Positions 1 to 9,979 of a DNA stretch of 64,000 nt are shown one piece after another. How positions within the stretch are numbered: position 1 is the stretch's first letter; every line of letters begins with the position of its first letter. The DNA is from SAR324 cluster bacterium. Its GTDB lineage: Bacteria > SAR324 > XYD2-FULL-50-16. Location: contig JANQGX010000028.1 of assembly GCA_028282885.1 (NCBI GenBank), positions 1 to 64,000 of the forward strand, written 5' to 3'. A program made the position numbers and the translations under genes. The notes beneath the pieces were generated by a model. It ran no database searches and was not told where the DNA came from. It worked only from the letters and a program-made list of their open reading frames with translations.

Positions 1-132
1 CGATGTTGAGCGGGCCGCCGGTCGGCATTTGAGCCGACTGGCGGTATGTATCACATAGCTCGAACGACATTGATAGGCAGACCCTTGCAGGGTTTATCGG
101 TCTAGGGTCATTATTAGACCCGCTCAACATCG
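1..132. repeat. Long inverted repeat at window edge, possible integron recombination region
   Basis: A 14-bp arm at 1-14 (CGATGTTGAGCGGG) is repeated perfectly in inverse at 119-132. Between the arms is a hairpin of two 12-nt arms with one mismatch (15-26 and 33-44). The arms contain GTTGAGC (5-11) and GCTCAAC (122-128), which fit the integron core-site consensus GTTRRRY and its complement. The region lies upstream of an integron-type integrase, where attI and the first cassettes normally sit. The order GTT...AAC is the reverse of a complete attC site, so I read it as a short spacer or cassette between core sites rather than one attC. The repeat may continue to the left of the window. Confidence 0.5.
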
Positions 133-135
133 GTC

Positions 136-166
136 GATAAGCAGGCCCGTTCAGGGTCTGCTTATC
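136..166. repeat. Imperfect hairpin next to the inverted repeat
   Basis: GATAAGCAGGCCC (136-148) pairs with GGGTCTGCTTATC (154-166) with one mismatch and a 5-nt loop. A related, poorer copy is at about 72-99 (GATAGGCAGACCC...GGGTTTATC). The repetition suggests folded recombination sites, but neither copy is a canonical attC. Confidence 0.5.
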
Positions 167-173
167 AGTTAAT

Positions 174-208
174 TAGACAGAATTATTTAATAATGTACTA
201 GACAGAAT
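174..208. repeat. Direct repeats upstream of the integrase
   Basis: TAGACAGAAT occurs at 174-183 and 199-208, 25 bp apart, within 180 bp of the integrase start. Integron attI sites carry direct repeats that bind IntI, so these are candidates for that role. No promoter elements are assigned with confidence. Confidence 0.35.
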
Positions 209-348
209 CTATCTAGTGCACTGTTTTCTGATTATGTCAAACAGATAGTACGATGAAAAAACGTTGCTAATTTGTGATTGGTTTTTCTTTCCATACCGAT
301 TTTTCAAGTTTCGGTGCGTTCTTGAATTGATCTGTTATATTTATAGAA

Positions 349-1749
349 ATGATGGAAAAATCTCAAGCCGATAAAAACGTTCATTCGGTTAACAGGTTCT
401 GGAATAAGTATGAAAACAAATTGGTAATTAATGGTATCAGGAAAAATCTATTCCGATGGTATGTCTTGCGGGCAGAGCAATATATCAAGGAACATTCCTC
501 GAAGCGATTGTCAAAACATACGCCGGAGGATCTTGAATCATATTTCGATAGGGTGGCAAGAGAACAAAAACTGGAGGCCTGGCAGTATAAGCAATTGATC
601 GAGGCTATAAGGATTCTTTTCGTAGAAATGGTGGACAGTAATTGGAGTAGTAAAATTGACTGGGAATACTGGATGGCTTCCGCAACAGAGCTGGAGTCCG
701 ATTACGCCACCATCGCACGTGATATCCCAATAGTCGGTCGTCATATCAGGATGGAAAATAACATCGTCAGGGAACAGGCTAGGAATCAATACAAACAGTT
801 ATTTCAACGTATTGCAACAGAGATTCGGCGGCGTCATTACTCTATTAGAACTGAAAAATCATATCTAAACTGGTTGGAACGATTTATTAGTTATTATGAC
901 GGTAGAGATCCCGAGGACATGCATAAGGCGGAGGTTATCTCATTCCTGGAATACCTGGCTATCCAGCGGAATGTGTCTGCAAGCACTCAAAATCAGGCTT
1001 TGAATGCGTTTGTTTTTCTTTACAACCAGGTTTTGAAGAAGCCTTTGGAAGAATTGGGTGATTTCACTCGCGCAAAAAGGCCGCGAAAGATGCCTGTAGT
1101 ATTATCAGTTTCGGAAACGCGGAGACTCCTGGCAACGATAGAAGACGGAACCTTTTCGCTCATGGCGGGTTTGCTGTATGGCAGCGGTCTCAGGTTAATG
1201 GAGTGCATCAGGCTCAGGGTAAATGATGTGGATTTCGACTATCGGCAGCTTGTGGTCAGGGACGGAAAAGGCAGCAAGGACAGGGTTGTACCTTTACCGG
1301 ACAAATATAATATGGCTCTGCAAGAGCACCTGACCGATGTTCGAAAGCAGCATCGCCTGGATCTGAAGAATGGTTACGGAGAGGTCTATCTGCCGGATGC
1401 GCTGTCACGGAAGTATCCCAAAGCGGCTAAAGAGTGGGGATGGCAATATGTTTTTCCCTCAAAAAGGCTGGCTGTTGATCCAAGATCCGGTAAAACCAGA
1501 AGGCACCATCTTCATGAAAACAATCTCCAGAAAAGAATCAAAAAAGCTGCCGCGACCGCAAACATCAATAAAAAAGTCAACTGCCATGCCCTGCGACACT
1601 CCTTTGCCACACATCTTCTGGAAAACGGGTGCGATATCCGGACGGTTCAGGAACTGATGGGTCATGCTGATGTGTCAACAACAATGATTTATACCCATGT
1701 CCTCAACCGTCCCGGAGTTACTGTTACCAGCCCGGCAGATCTGATTTGA
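349..1749 (+). CDS. intI: Integron-type tyrosine recombinase with N-terminal extension
   Basis: 466 aa, against roughly 320-340 for typical IntI. The C-terminal half is a tyrosine recombinase: Arg282 in GSGLR, H413-x-x-R416 in HALRH, and nucleophile Tyr448 in MIYTHV. The stretch around 355-385 ([16 protein letters not shown], then [11 protein letters not shown]) is the additional motif that separates integron integrases from XerC/D. The usual IntI N-terminal core-binding domain starts near residue 145 ([18 protein letters not shown]). The first 140 or so residues are extra and look like another helical SAM-like domain ([13 protein letters not shown] and following). Two adjacent ATG codons start the gene, with only a weak ribosome site. 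Transcription runs away from the structured repeats, as in chromosomal integrons. Family assignment is firm; activity is not shown. Confidence 0.9.
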   Translation: MMEKSQADKNVHSVNRFWNKYENKLVINGIRKNLFRWYVLRAEQYIKEHSSKRLSKHTPEDLESYFDRVAREQKLEAWQYKQLIEAIRILFVEMVDSNWSSKIDWEYWMASATELESDYATIARDIPIVGRHIRMENNIVREQARNQYKQLFQRIATEIRRRHYSIRTEKSYLNWLERFISYYDGRDPEDMHKAEVISFLEYLAIQRNVSASTQNQALNAFVFLYNQVLKKPLEELGDFTRAKRPRKMPVVLSVSETRRLLATIEDGTFSLMAGLLYGSGLRLMECIRLRVNDVDFDYRQLVVRDGKGSKDRVVPLPDKYNMALQEHLTDVRKQHRLDLKNGYGEVYLPDALSRKYPKAAKEWGWQYVFPSKRLAVDPRSGKTRRHHLHENNLQKRIKKAAATANINKKVNCHALRHSFATHLLENGCDIRTVQELMGHADVSTTMIYTHVLNRPGVTVTSPADLI

Positions 1750-1796
1750 GATTTATCCCATTGATTCATACCTCGCAAGAGCGGTGTTCGTCGACC

Positions 1797-4700
1797 TCAA
1801 TAGCGATCAAAATCGGTATCATCCAGGATAATCTTCTGACGACCTGCCAGATGAGGTTCAACCTGAGTCTCAATCTCCTTTGAACCAATCACCTGTTTGC
1901 TATTTGTTGTGTCGATTTTTAATAGTTCTTCTGCAGCCGGAATCTTCTCGTAAACACCCGCGGTGCGGCTGGGTTTCATGCTTCTATAGCTGCCACCAAT
2001 GTTGAAGAAATCAATCTGCTCCTGCAGCAGCATGGCCTGACTGGACAATTCTTCAGATGACGAAGCAGTCTCCTCCGCATGAGCAGAGTTCTGCTGGGTT
2101 ACCTGATCAATCTGTTCCAATCCCTGGGAAACCTGGGAAACACCCAGGGCCTGTTCATTAGAAGCGTTGGCGATCTCCTTCACCAGATCGTTGATTTTCC
2201 CCACGGATACAACAATTTCCTGGAATGCGGATGCTGTCTGCTCAACGATACTATTTCCTTCGGAGACTTTATTGATGGAACGTTCGATCATCTGTTCCGT
2301 CTCTTTGGCAGCCTCGGCACTTCGGGAAGCAAGGTTCCTGACCTCTTCCGCCACAACTGCAAATCCCTTCCCGTCCTTGCCCGCGCGCGCAGCTTCAACA
2401 GCAGCGTTCAAGGCCAACAGGTTGGTTTGAAATGCTATCTCGTCGATAACCTTGATGATTTTGGCAATCTCTCGGCTTGATTCATTGATTTCTTCCATGG
2501 CAGAAACCATCCGGTTCATCTGTGTATCACCGGACGATGCGTGATTGCGTGCCTCTTCCGTCAATTGAGTAGCCTGTACGCCATTTTCCGCATTCTGTTT
2601 CACCTGCTGCTCAATCTCTGTCATGGAGCTGGAAATTTCCTCCAAAGATGAAGCCTGTTGCGTAGCTCCCACACTCAAAGACTGTGATGCCGAACTCAGT
2701 TCCCCTGAGCCGGCGGCGACATTGCTGGAAGCAGTTGAAATCTCGTGAACAATACCGCTTAATTGCCTCACCATCCCGTCCAGGGATTTACCCAGCATAT
2801 CTTTATCAGAAAGCAGGTTGACTTTCACCGTCAGATCTCCTCCAGCAATCTTTTCAGCCAGTGAAGCCGTCTCTTTCAAATTAGCCACCATTCTCACCAT
2901 ATCCTGGTAGACACCCGTTGCTTCCTCTTCAGAGGATAACTCAAGGGACAGGTCGCCCAAAGACACCGTATTGGCGATTTCGGCAATTTCGGCTGGTTCC
3001 CCTCCCAATCGATAGATAACTCGCCGGGTGATATAGGTGGCAACAATAAATCCAAATATGGCAATCAAAATGCAGGAGATGGCAATAAACACCAGCAGGG
3101 CATATACAGGACTCTTGACTTCACTTTCATCGATTTCGCTGATCAAAGCCCAGGTTGTGTCCCACATTTTCAAAGGTGCGTAGGACGACAATACTGAATT
3201 GCCGTTATAATCTATAATCAGACCTGTTCCCGTACTCCCTGCCAAAGCTTGACGGGAAGCCTCGGTATCGACACCGTTGTTTTTTATGTTGCCGGCGAAA
3301 CTGGCGACCACCGAACGATTTGTCTTGTCTAGATAAGAATCTGATCTCATTCGGTTATCAGCACCGACCAGATACGACTCACCGGTTTCACCCATCCCCT
3401 CCCTCAGCGACATGATATCGTTGATTGCATCAAGGGAAATCTGCAAGGCCACTACCAGATCAGGCTTTCCGTCATGAACGACCGGCTGGGCAATAAATGC
3501 GGCGGGGTCCCCATGGCTGGGAGCATAAGGCTCGAAATCGGCAAACCCGAATGCTTTTGAATCAAGTGTCTTACGAACCAGTTTACCGAGGTTGGAATCG
3601 GCGTAGGGACCGTTCACCATATTGGTCTGGTAATCGGCTTCTTTGGTCACGGTGTAGAAGACATATCCATCGGGATTGATCAAAAACAGGTCATAGTAGC
3701 CATACATCTCCTTATACTTGGCAAAAAACGCGTTGCCTTGCTCATCGACCGGACTGAAAGCCTCTGCAACATCCAGTTCTGAAATCATAACCCAAGTGAT
3801 GTCCTTATCCAGTTCGACCGGTGTCCAGGTGGAAAGAACCGGATTGTTGTTGTAATCCTGGATTACACCGGTTCCTGTTTCTCCCTCAAGACCCTTACGG
3901 GTGGCATGTGTATCGACCTTGTTGCCATTTTTAAAGGAGGCGGTTACGGAAAAATTCTCTGGATTGAGAAAGGAATCGGATCGCATCAACATGTCACTTC
4001 CCACAAGATATGATTCACCGGTATTCCCCATACCATCTCTATTCAACATGATCTTGTTGACCTGATCCAAAGGGAACTGCAATGCCACATAACCCAGTAA
4101 AACACCTCTGTCGTTTCTGACAGGCGACATAAAAAATGCGGCAGGATCACCATTGGAGGGGGCATAGGGCTTGAAATCCCCCATGGCGAGTCCCTCTCCG
4201 GTGATTTCTTTTGCTTTGGAGAATGCTTCGCCAATACCGCTATCTTTCAAGGCGGTATCGGGAATACTCATCCCCAGATCCGATTCCCGTTCCACAGTAT
4301 AAATAATCGATCCGGCAGGGTTGATCAAAAACAAATCGTACCAGCCGTTGATCTCATTCAGCTCGCGCAATCGCTTATCGTATTTTCCGGCAACGGCTTG
4401 CCAGCGAGTGTCATCAATCTTCCCATTAACAGTTTTAAAAACCCTTTCAAAATCCACCAGGCCTTGCACAACCATCGGGTTTTTCTCCAACAGAAGTAGC
4501 CCTGTTTTTAGTTGATTAATATAATCCGCCAAATGTGCCTTTTTGATGGATTGAACCGCGTTCAATTTTCTGAAGGCTTCGGTTCGCAACGTTGAGACTG
4601 TTTCAACCAGAACACCGATGTCGCCCTCGCGTTCATTAAAAAACTTTTCTATTTTTGCAGTTTTGATGCTTCTGATGGCTTCCAACTGGTTGTAGCTTTG

Positions 4701-4838
4701 ATTCATCAAGCTCCTCTGGGCTTGAAAGGCGCTGATACCTCCGATGATGAACAGCGGGATCAGACCGCTTGTTACAAACAGCCCGATCAAAAGGGTTTTC
4801 ATCCTAAATCTGTCAATGTTAATCATCCGTTTCTCCAT
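1797..4838 (-). CDS. Methyl-accepting chemotaxis protein with duplicated Cache-like sensor
   Basis: 1013 aa membrane chemoreceptor that would signal to CheA/CheW. A membrane segment lies near residues 15-38, then a long periplasmic region, a second membrane segment near 583-610, HAMP, and the cytoplasmic coiled coil with the conserved hairpin tip ([20 protein letters not shown], then [15 protein letters not shown]). The periplasmic region holds two copies of one sensor unit. Each has YDLFLINP, then PYAPS-GDPAAF, then GESYLVG-D-MRSDS, then GTGVI/LIDYN-N-VLS. There is no C-terminal CheR-binding pentapeptide. No chemotaxis genes are nearby, so it probably works with distant che genes. The ligand cannot be deduced. 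Confidence 0.93.
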   Translation of the reverse strand: MEKRMINIDRFRMKTLLIGLFVTSGLIPLFIIGGISAFQAQRSLMNQSYNQLEAIRSIKTAKIEKFFNEREGDIGVLVETVSTLRTEAFRKLNAVQSIKKAHLADYINQLKTGLLLLEKNPMVVQGLVDFERVFKTVNGKIDDTRWQAVAGKYDKRLRELNEINGWYDLFLINPAGSIIYTVERESDLGMSIPDTALKDSGIGEAFSKAKEITGEGLAMGDFKPYAPSNGDPAAFFMSPVRNDRGVLLGYVALQFPLDQVNKIMLNRDGMGNTGESYLVGSDMLMRSDSFLNPENFSVTASFKNGNKVDTHATRKGLEGETGTGVIQDYNNNPVLSTWTPVELDKDITWVMISELDVAEAFSPVDEQGNAFFAKYKEMYGYYDLFLINPDGYVFYTVTKEADYQTNMVNGPYADSNLGKLVRKTLDSKAFGFADFEPYAPSHGDPAAFIAQPVVHDGKPDLVVALQISLDAINDIMSLREGMGETGESYLVGADNRMRSDSYLDKTNRSVVASFAGNIKNNGVDTEASRQALAGSTGTGLIIDYNGNSVLSSYAPLKMWDTTWALISEIDESEVKSPVYALLVFIAISCILIAIFGFIVATYITRRVIYRLGGEPAEIAEIANTVSLGDLSLELSSEEEATGVYQDMVRMVANLKETASLAEKIAGGDLTVKVNLLSDKDMLGKSLDGMVRQLSGIVHEISTASSNVAAGSGELSSASQSLSVGATQQASSLEEISSSMTEIEQQVKQNAENGVQATQLTEEARNHASSGDTQMNRMVSAMEEINESSREIAKIIKVIDEIAFQTNLLALNAAVEAARAGKDGKGFAVVAEEVRNLASRSAEAAKETEQMIERSINKVSEGNSIVEQTASAFQEIVVSVGKINDLVKEIANASNEQALGVSQVSQGLEQIDQVTQQNSAHAEETASSSEELSSQAMLLQEQIDFFNIGGSYRSMKPSRTAGVYEKIPAAEELLKIDTTNSKQVIGSKEIETQVEPHLAGRQKIILDDTDFDRY

Positions 4839-5212
4839 GCATTAATGAAAAGTAACTCGCAGTCTTCGGAATCTTTCTCCGCATTCCTGAAGATGTCCGA
4901 ACTTAAAGTGATTTCGGAACGGAACCTCAATGAATGGGGGGAAAGTGTCGGGGCTTGTATTATTGATTCCCTGGCTGTCTGCGATTGGATTAACCTGTTT
5001 TAGAAAATCCCAGGACAAAAGCGAGATTCATCGTAAAAACACGATAAACCCATTGCTTACCAATGATACAACCACATCCTATGATCAACGTGCGGCAAGC
5101 ACTGGCTTGTTACTGAAATCAGTCTGTATTATATAAGATTCTGAGGGAATTTAAAATTAAAAAATTGTTAGTAATTAACGCAGATTCTATTTATGAGAAG
5201 GGCGGTTCACCT
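4839..5212. other. Intergenic, no gene seen
   Basis: About 370 bp upstream of the chemoreceptor and downstream of the glycosyltransferase gene. The right half is AT-rich. I found no convincing ORF, RNA gene, sigma-28 chemotaxis promoter or terminator. Confidence 0.5.
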
Positions 5213-6703
5213 TTAGGGCTTGATTTTGTATAGACCTATAAAACATGGCCTGGAATACGTGTCTTTACAATCGTAGCTCGACCAGACTTCATCCAGATTC
5301 TCACGGAGCGGGGTCATAAACACCGGATCATTCATCTCTTTCTCTTCAAGATGGACTGCCACGTAGGTCACGCCTTTTTCCTTATGGCGGGCGATAATTT
5401 CAGGAGAGACTTTTCGGGCTACGTAGCCACGTAGTCCGGAATAGTATATGATTTCGTGATAACGGGTTCCGGAGGTTTCCACAGCCAGAATCAGAGTATC
5501 AGCGGACAGGTTGAGTTCTTTGATCTGATCCCCCACAATTTTCGGACCGGTGGAAAGCCGGAAATGGTTCCAGGCTCTTTTGCCGCTGTAAAGCATAAAT
5601 CCGATCATCACAAATATGGCTAAACGGTTTCTAAAGCGCTGGGAAAACCGTTGTGAGGGATTACTGAGCCAATAGTGCATTCCGAGACCTGCATAAATGC
5701 AAAGCGCTGGGGTCAGAGGGAGTTGGTAGTAGTTGTGTTCCATATTACCGTGGGTAATATAGATCGTGTAGAAAAGATTACCCACAAGCAGGGCTGCGCC
5801 GATATCCGATCGTACCTTTTTGGAAAACAGGGCAAAAAGGAAGAAGAATGCCAGGAAGGGAGAAAGGATCTGGTCGAAGAACCGCTGGGACATGACATAG
5901 GGAAATTCCAATGAAAACAAAATGCCCGGATCAAAGCCAAGTCGGTGTCCGAGCCCTATTGAGTTGGATACGTAGAGTTTGGTATAAACCAGCCAGGAGA
6001 GATTCACCGCCCAGACGATCAGGCCCATCAGCAATATCAACGGATCCTTTAGTGTGGTCAGCTTCTTTCTTCGCCACAGAATTACCAGAAAACTCAAACC
6101 GATCATTAAACCGAAGGGCTTGAACAGCCCCGCCAGCGTAGTAGTCAGAGTCATCAGAAGAAAATTCCTGAAGCTGCGCTGTTCCAGGTATTGCAAAAAG
6201 TAATAGAAAGCCGCAAGCATGAAACTGACCATTCCCGTGTCGGAATTGATGGCCCGATCAAAAAACCAGTTGTGAGAATTGACGGTATAAATGAACAGGA
6301 TCAACAGGGAAGCAGACCTCGATTCCGTCAGCCTGCAGAGTCTGAAAAGATAGACCCAGCCAACCAGGGCAATAGCAATAGAAATGAGTCTGGCAACCAG
6401 GATATGTGGGCCGAACATGGTGTATCCTAAGGCAAGCAAACCCATGTACACCGGGAATTCCTGGGCCATTACAGAGCTATCCGTATCATACTGGATAGCG
6501 CTGAAGTCAGGTTTCCAGAAGGAAGCAGGATCTTTATAGATATTCATTGCCGTGGCAGCCGTAGATACCTGATTCCAGCTATGTCGGTCGAGAATGGGAG
6601 AGCCGATCTGGAAAGAGCGCAGCAATAGAAACAACACAAACAATGCCAGCAGTGTCCGTCTGTAATTAATATCCTTCTCAAGTAGCGCATTAAACCTTTC
6701 CAT
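5213..6703 (-). CDS. GT39-type membrane glycosyltransferase
   Basis: 496 aa polytopic membrane protein. After a first hydrophobic helix (about residues 16-32) comes DRHSWNQVSTAATAMN, which fits the acidic first-loop motif of the PMT/ArnT superfamily. These enzymes transfer a sugar from a polyprenyl-phosphate donor to lipid A, glycan or protein at the periplasmic face. About ten further hydrophobic segments follow, with a soluble C-terminal part from about residue 400. It is 3 nt downstream of the DUF354 gene, so the two are probably cotranscribed. Donor and acceptor are unknown. Confidence 0.8.
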   Translation of the reverse strand: MERFNALLEKDINYRRTLLALFVLFLLLRSFQIGSPILDRHSWNQVSTAATAMNIYKDPASFWKPDFSAIQYDTDSSVMAQEFPVYMGLLALGYTMFGPHILVARLISIAIALVGWVYLFRLCRLTESRSASLLILFIYTVNSHNWFFDRAINSDTGMVSFMLAAFYYFLQYLEQRSFRNFLLMTLTTTLAGLFKPFGLMIGLSFLVILWRRKKLTTLKDPLILLMGLIVWAVNLSWLVYTKLYVSNSIGLGHRLGFDPGILFSLEFPYVMSQRFFDQILSPFLAFFFLFALFSKKVRSDIGAALLVGNLFYTIYITHGNMEHNYYQLPLTPALCIYAGLGMHYWLSNPSQRFSQRFRNRLAIFVMIGFMLYSGKRAWNHFRLSTGPKIVGDQIKELNLSADTLILAVETSGTRYHEIIYYSGLRGYVARKVSPEIIARHKEKGVTYVAVHLEEKEMNDPVFMTPLRENLDEVWSSYDCKDTYSRPCFIGLYKIKP

Positions 6704-6706
6704 AGT

Positions 6707-7807
6707 CTATTTATCCGGTAGCCTGTTAAACCTCAAATCGAGATTGAAAGGGGGTAAAGTGGGATCGATGGTCTCCGTGATCGACCAGAAACGGGGATCT
6801 TTCAAAATATGAAGTGTCAGCTCTACCAGATCTTCCTTGTCGTTCAGAAACTCGGCCACCCGTTTCCGGTAATCAGGATCGGTTTTGCGATCCAGGTGCT
6901 GCTCACAGGCCTCTATGATCTCTTCCGGTTCTGATCTGAACAGGATTCCGGCCTGGATTTCATCTTCAATATATCCCCATTTTAAGTGGCTCTGGAAAAC
7001 GCAGGGAGTACCCAGGATAGCAGATTCCGATGCGGTGCAGGCCCCCTGTGAGAATACCAGATCGGCATGATAGATATATTGCTGCATGGTCGAGGGCGGC
7101 AGTGTCATTTTAAATTTCTCCAATTGACGTAATGGTGGGCCTTCAAAGGAGATCTCAAGCCTGCCTTTTCGCGACAGATAATTGCAGAGGGTGATCAGGG
7201 TGCCTTTGTCCGGCCGGGGGACATTTACATCGTGATAACTGTCGAAATTCCCCAACCTCATGAAATACAGCGGTGTTCCCTCATCGATCCCCAATCGCTG
7301 CTTGAACTTTTGCTCAGGCTGAAAATATCCTGGTCCGCAATAGGCGAGTTGAAACAGGCTGTTATGCAGAATACGCTTGTTCTTCAAAAAACCGGAAAAC
7401 CGGTATCCCATCCGGTAGGATTTACTGGTCAGGCTTTTGGTAGTCCAGGGGTGGCTTAAGAAGTTCATCATCAGGGAGTTTTCCGAGTCGCTCCAGTGCA
7501 GGATCTTTCTGCGTGTCAACCAGCCGGCAAAGGGAGCCAGGCTGCCACCCACCGCGATAATAAAATCCGGTCTGAATCGGATAATCTGCTTCAACAAGCC
7601 GAACAGCATGATGAAGGCTTCCAGCAGAAAACTGCCCTTTTTTGAGATCACCACATAGTCTGCGTTAAAGGAATCAAGCAGGGCGATCATCACCTCCCGG
7701 TCCCTGGCAGCGTATCTGACCTGGTGACTCTGCTCCTTGAGCTTCAGGTAGACGTTCTTGGTATCGAGTATCTGTGCGGGATGTACCGCACTGAATAACA
7801 CTTTCAT
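6707..7807 (-). CDS. DUF354-family protein (GT-B-like)
   Basis: 366 aa soluble protein of the DUF354 family, related to GT-B glycosyltransferases and UDP-GlcNAc epimerase folds. Seen are the N-terminal MKVLFSAVHPAQ strand, the IIAVGGSLAPFAGW region near residue 85, and a C-terminal sugar-nucleotide-type loop with YHADLVFSQGACTASESAILGTP (about 245-270). Family members lie in surface-polysaccharide clusters, and this one sits beside a GT39 enzyme and a diacetamido-sugar operon. A role in glycan assembly is inferred; no reaction can be assigned. Confidence 0.75.
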   Translation of the reverse strand: MKVLFSAVHPAQILDTKNVYLKLKEQSHQVRYAARDREVMIALLDSFNADYVVISKKGSFLLEAFIMLFGLLKQIIRFRPDFIIAVGGSLAPFAGWLTRRKILHWSDSENSLMMNFLSHPWTTKSLTSKSYRMGYRFSGFLKNKRILHNSLFQLAYCGPGYFQPEQKFKQRLGIDEGTPLYFMRLGNFDSYHDVNVPRPDKGTLITLCNYLSRKGRLEISFEGPPLRQLEKFKMTLPPSTMQQYIYHADLVFSQGACTASESAILGTPCVFQSHLKWGYIEDEIQAGILFRSEPEEIIEACEQHLDRKTDPDYRKRVAEFLNDKEDLVELTLHILKDPRFWSITETIDPTLPPFNLDLRFNRLPDK

Positions 7808-8277
7808 GGTTATCTCTTTCGCGTGGTAAATATTTGGATTTTGGCTTTATTCGCCGATCCAAGTTTGATGACCGAATCCGGATGGTCGTCTGCCGGGCAA
7901 AGTCGCTAGTAGCAATTTCCAACCAGACGCTCTGGCGTATCTCATAAAGTCTTTAATTTTAAGCTGATCGTGCCTGCCCAATCCATGTTTGCTATTGCTA
8001 TTGTCTGTATCGCTGGGATAGACTCAATATTTAAACGGTTGTTAAGCTCGAATCGCGGGATTCGACCGGACTTCCATTTGGCCCTGTTAAGAATCCCTAG
8101 GCTGTTCCTTTTTGGTTTAGCAGCTTTTTGGAGAGAAGATAACCGCCGAAGTATTGAAAGATTGAGTAAGACTATCAAATCAATAGATTCTGAATTCGAG
8201 TTGACTGACCGCAAAGATTGATCAAACTTCCATATTGACAACGTGTTTCCATACAAAACAACGAAACCCTCAATACA
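7808..8277. other. Divergent intergenic region with palindrome
   Basis: 470 bp between two divergent glycan transcription units, so both promoters should lie here. A perfect hairpin TCGAATC-GCGG-GATTCGA is at 8048-8065. I see no consensus -35/-10 pair. Short reading frames here (for example 7970-8221) lack a ribosome site or recognisable product. Confidence 0.5.
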
Positions 8278-9357
8278 ATGAACAAACTTGGTTTTGCCCT
8301 GGTGGGGTGCGGAAGAATCAGTAAAAAATACACGGAAATCCTCTCTTCTCAAATGGAGGAAGCAGAACTGACCGCAGTTTGTGATCTTGATCGCGAAAAA
8401 GCGGAGACTACAGGCAAAAAATTCAATGTCCCCTTCTATGGGGATATGCATGAGATGATTAAAGAGCAGGATGATAAAATCGATGCCATCTGCATCCTGA
8501 CCCCCAGCGGCAACCACGCCCAGAATGTCGTCGATTTGGCAGGATATGGCAAACACCTGGTAGTGGAAAAGCCCATGGCCCTGACGCTGACAGATGCTGA
8601 TCGCATGATCAGAACTTGCGATCAGAACGGTGTTAAGCTCTTTGTCGTCAAGCAGAATCGCTATAATCTGCCGGTTCAGAAGCTGAGAGAAGCAGTGGAG
8701 GCGAACCGGTTTGGTAAAATTGTGATGGGGACAGTCAGGGTGCGCTGGTGCAGAAAACAGGAGTATTACGACCAGGATGCCTGGAGGGGAACCTGGGCGA
8801 TGGATGGCGGCGTTTTTACCAATCAGGCCAGTCATCACGTGGATCTGCTGGAGTGGATGCTGGGCGAGGTGGAATCGGTCTTTGCCAAATCCTCAACCGC
8901 CCTGGTTGATATCGAAACCGAGGACACCGGTGTTGCCGTTCTGCGCTTTAAGAACGGCTCCCTGGGAATCATTGAAGCCACTACCGCCACACGACCCAAA
9001 GATCTGGAAGGATCACTCAGTGTTATGGGTGAAAAAGGCACCGTGGAAATAGGCGGATTCGCCGTCAATCAACTCAAAACATGGAATTTTCTCGATCAGA
9101 CCGAGGAAGAGCAAGAACAGGTACTTGCCCAATACCGGGAGAATCCACCCAACGTATACGGATTTGGGCATGTGGCCTATCTCAAGAATGTCGTGGATAC
9201 CATCCATCATAAAAACACCGCCTTGGTAGATGGATTGGAAGGGCGCAAGTCCCTGGAACTGATATCCGCAATCTACGAATCCATCGAAACCGGTAAAGAA
9301 GTATTTCTCAGCTTTACTCCCCAAAAATGCCGTCTCGGCCTGCAAAACCATGAATAA
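8278..9357 (+). CDS. Gfo/Idh/MocA oxidoreductase, WbpB/WlbA-like
   Basis: 359 aa NAD-dependent dehydrogenase. The N-terminal Rossmann fold has GFALVGCGRISKKY; the family's EKP motif is seen as VVEKPMALT (about residues 96-104). The sequence VRVRWCRKQEYYDQDAWRGTW and the downstream TATRPKDLEGS are typical of WlbA/WbpB. That enzyme oxidises C3 of UDP-N-acetylglucosaminuronic acid in the pathway to UDP-2,3-diacetamido-2,3-dideoxy-uronic acid. The next two genes encode the acetyltransferase and aminotransferase of the same route, overlapping or nearly so. UDP-GlcNAc 6-dehydrogenase (WbpA) and the epimerase (WbpI) are not in the window. No strong ribosome site precedes the ATG. Confidence 0.88.
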   Translation: MNKLGFALVGCGRISKKYTEILSSQMEEAELTAVCDLDREKAETTGKKFNVPFYGDMHEMIKEQDDKIDAICILTPSGNHAQNVVDLAGYGKHLVVEKPMALTLTDADRMIRTCDQNGVKLFVVKQNRYNLPVQKLREAVEANRFGKIVMGTVRVRWCRKQEYYDQDAWRGTWAMDGGVFTNQASHHVDLLEWMLGEVESVFAKSSTALVDIETEDTGVAVLRFKNGSLGIIEATTATRPKDLEGSLSVMGEKGTVEIGGFAVNQLKTWNFLDQTEEEQEQVLAQYRENPPNVYGFGHVAYLKNVVDTIHHKNTALVDGLEGRKSLELISAIYESIETGKEVFLSFTPQKCRLGLQNHE

Positions 9358-9367
9358 GGTCTCTGCG

Positions 9368-9979
9368 ATGAATGATCCTATTGTCCATCCGGGAGTAATC
9401 CTGGGAGAAGAGGTTCATCTGGGAGATTTCGTGATCATTGGGCATCCCCCACGGGGTAAAGAGGCAGGAGAGCTGGAAACCTTTATCGGAAACAGGGTGG
9501 ACATTCGCTCGCACTCGGTTATTTATGCAGGCAACCGCATCGGAAATCATTTTCAAACCGGTCACCGGGTTACAATCCGTGAGAACAACACCATTGGGGA
9601 CAATGTCAGCATCGGAACCGGATCTGTGGTGGAACACCATGTTTCCATCGCCGAAGGTTGCCGCTTGCATAGTCAAACCTTTGTCCCCGAGTATTGCATC
9701 CTGGAATCCGGTGTCTGGATTGGACCCAACGTGGTTCTGACCAATGCCAGGTATCCTTCTGCGCCGGATACCAAAGAGCATCTGGCAGGAACTGTTCTCA
9801 GGAAAAGAGCCAGGATCGGAGCCAATGTCACCATTTTACCCGGTCTCACCATCGGTGAGAATGCACTTGTGGGAGCCGGAAGCGTGGTCACCAGGGATGT
9901 GGCTGCCGGAGCTGTCGTTGTGGGTAATCCTGCCCGACAGGTGAACTCAATAGGAAATATATCTCATTACTCGTTATGA
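9368..9979 (+). CDS. Left-handed beta-helix N-acetyltransferase, WbpD-like
   Basis: 203 aa from this start. Hexapeptide repeats run through most of the chain (VHPGVILGEEVHLGDFVIIG, IGDNVSIGTGSVVEHHVSI, IGENALVGAGSVVTRDVAAG), giving the trimeric left-handed beta helix of acyl-CoA sugar acetyltransferases. In context it would acetylate the 3-amino group made by the next gene's product. I chose the ATG at 9368 because AAGG lies 8 nt upstream; an ATG at 9350 overlaps the preceding stop but has no ribosome site. The aminotransferase start overlaps its stop codon by 4 nt, indicating translational coupling. Confidence 0.85.
   Translation: MNDPIVHPGVILGEEVHLGDFVIIGHPPRGKEAGELETFIGNRVDIRSHSVIYAGNRIGNHFQTGHRVTIRENNTIGDNVSIGTGSVVEHHVSIAEGCRLHSQTFVPEYCILESGVWIGPNVVLTNARYPSAPDTKEHLAGTVLRKRARIGANVTILPGLTIGENALVGAGSVVTRDVAAGAVVVGNPARQVNSIGNISHYSL

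Noticed and set aside
1..132. Complete attC site
   Set aside because: The core sites occur as GTTRRRY then RYYYAAC, opposite to the order within an attC. Only a border or spacer reading is supported.
7942..8838. Long reading frame of 298 codons on the minus strand
   Set aside because: It runs through the divergent intergenic region and antisense to the WbpB-like gene, has no recognisable domain and no ribosome site.
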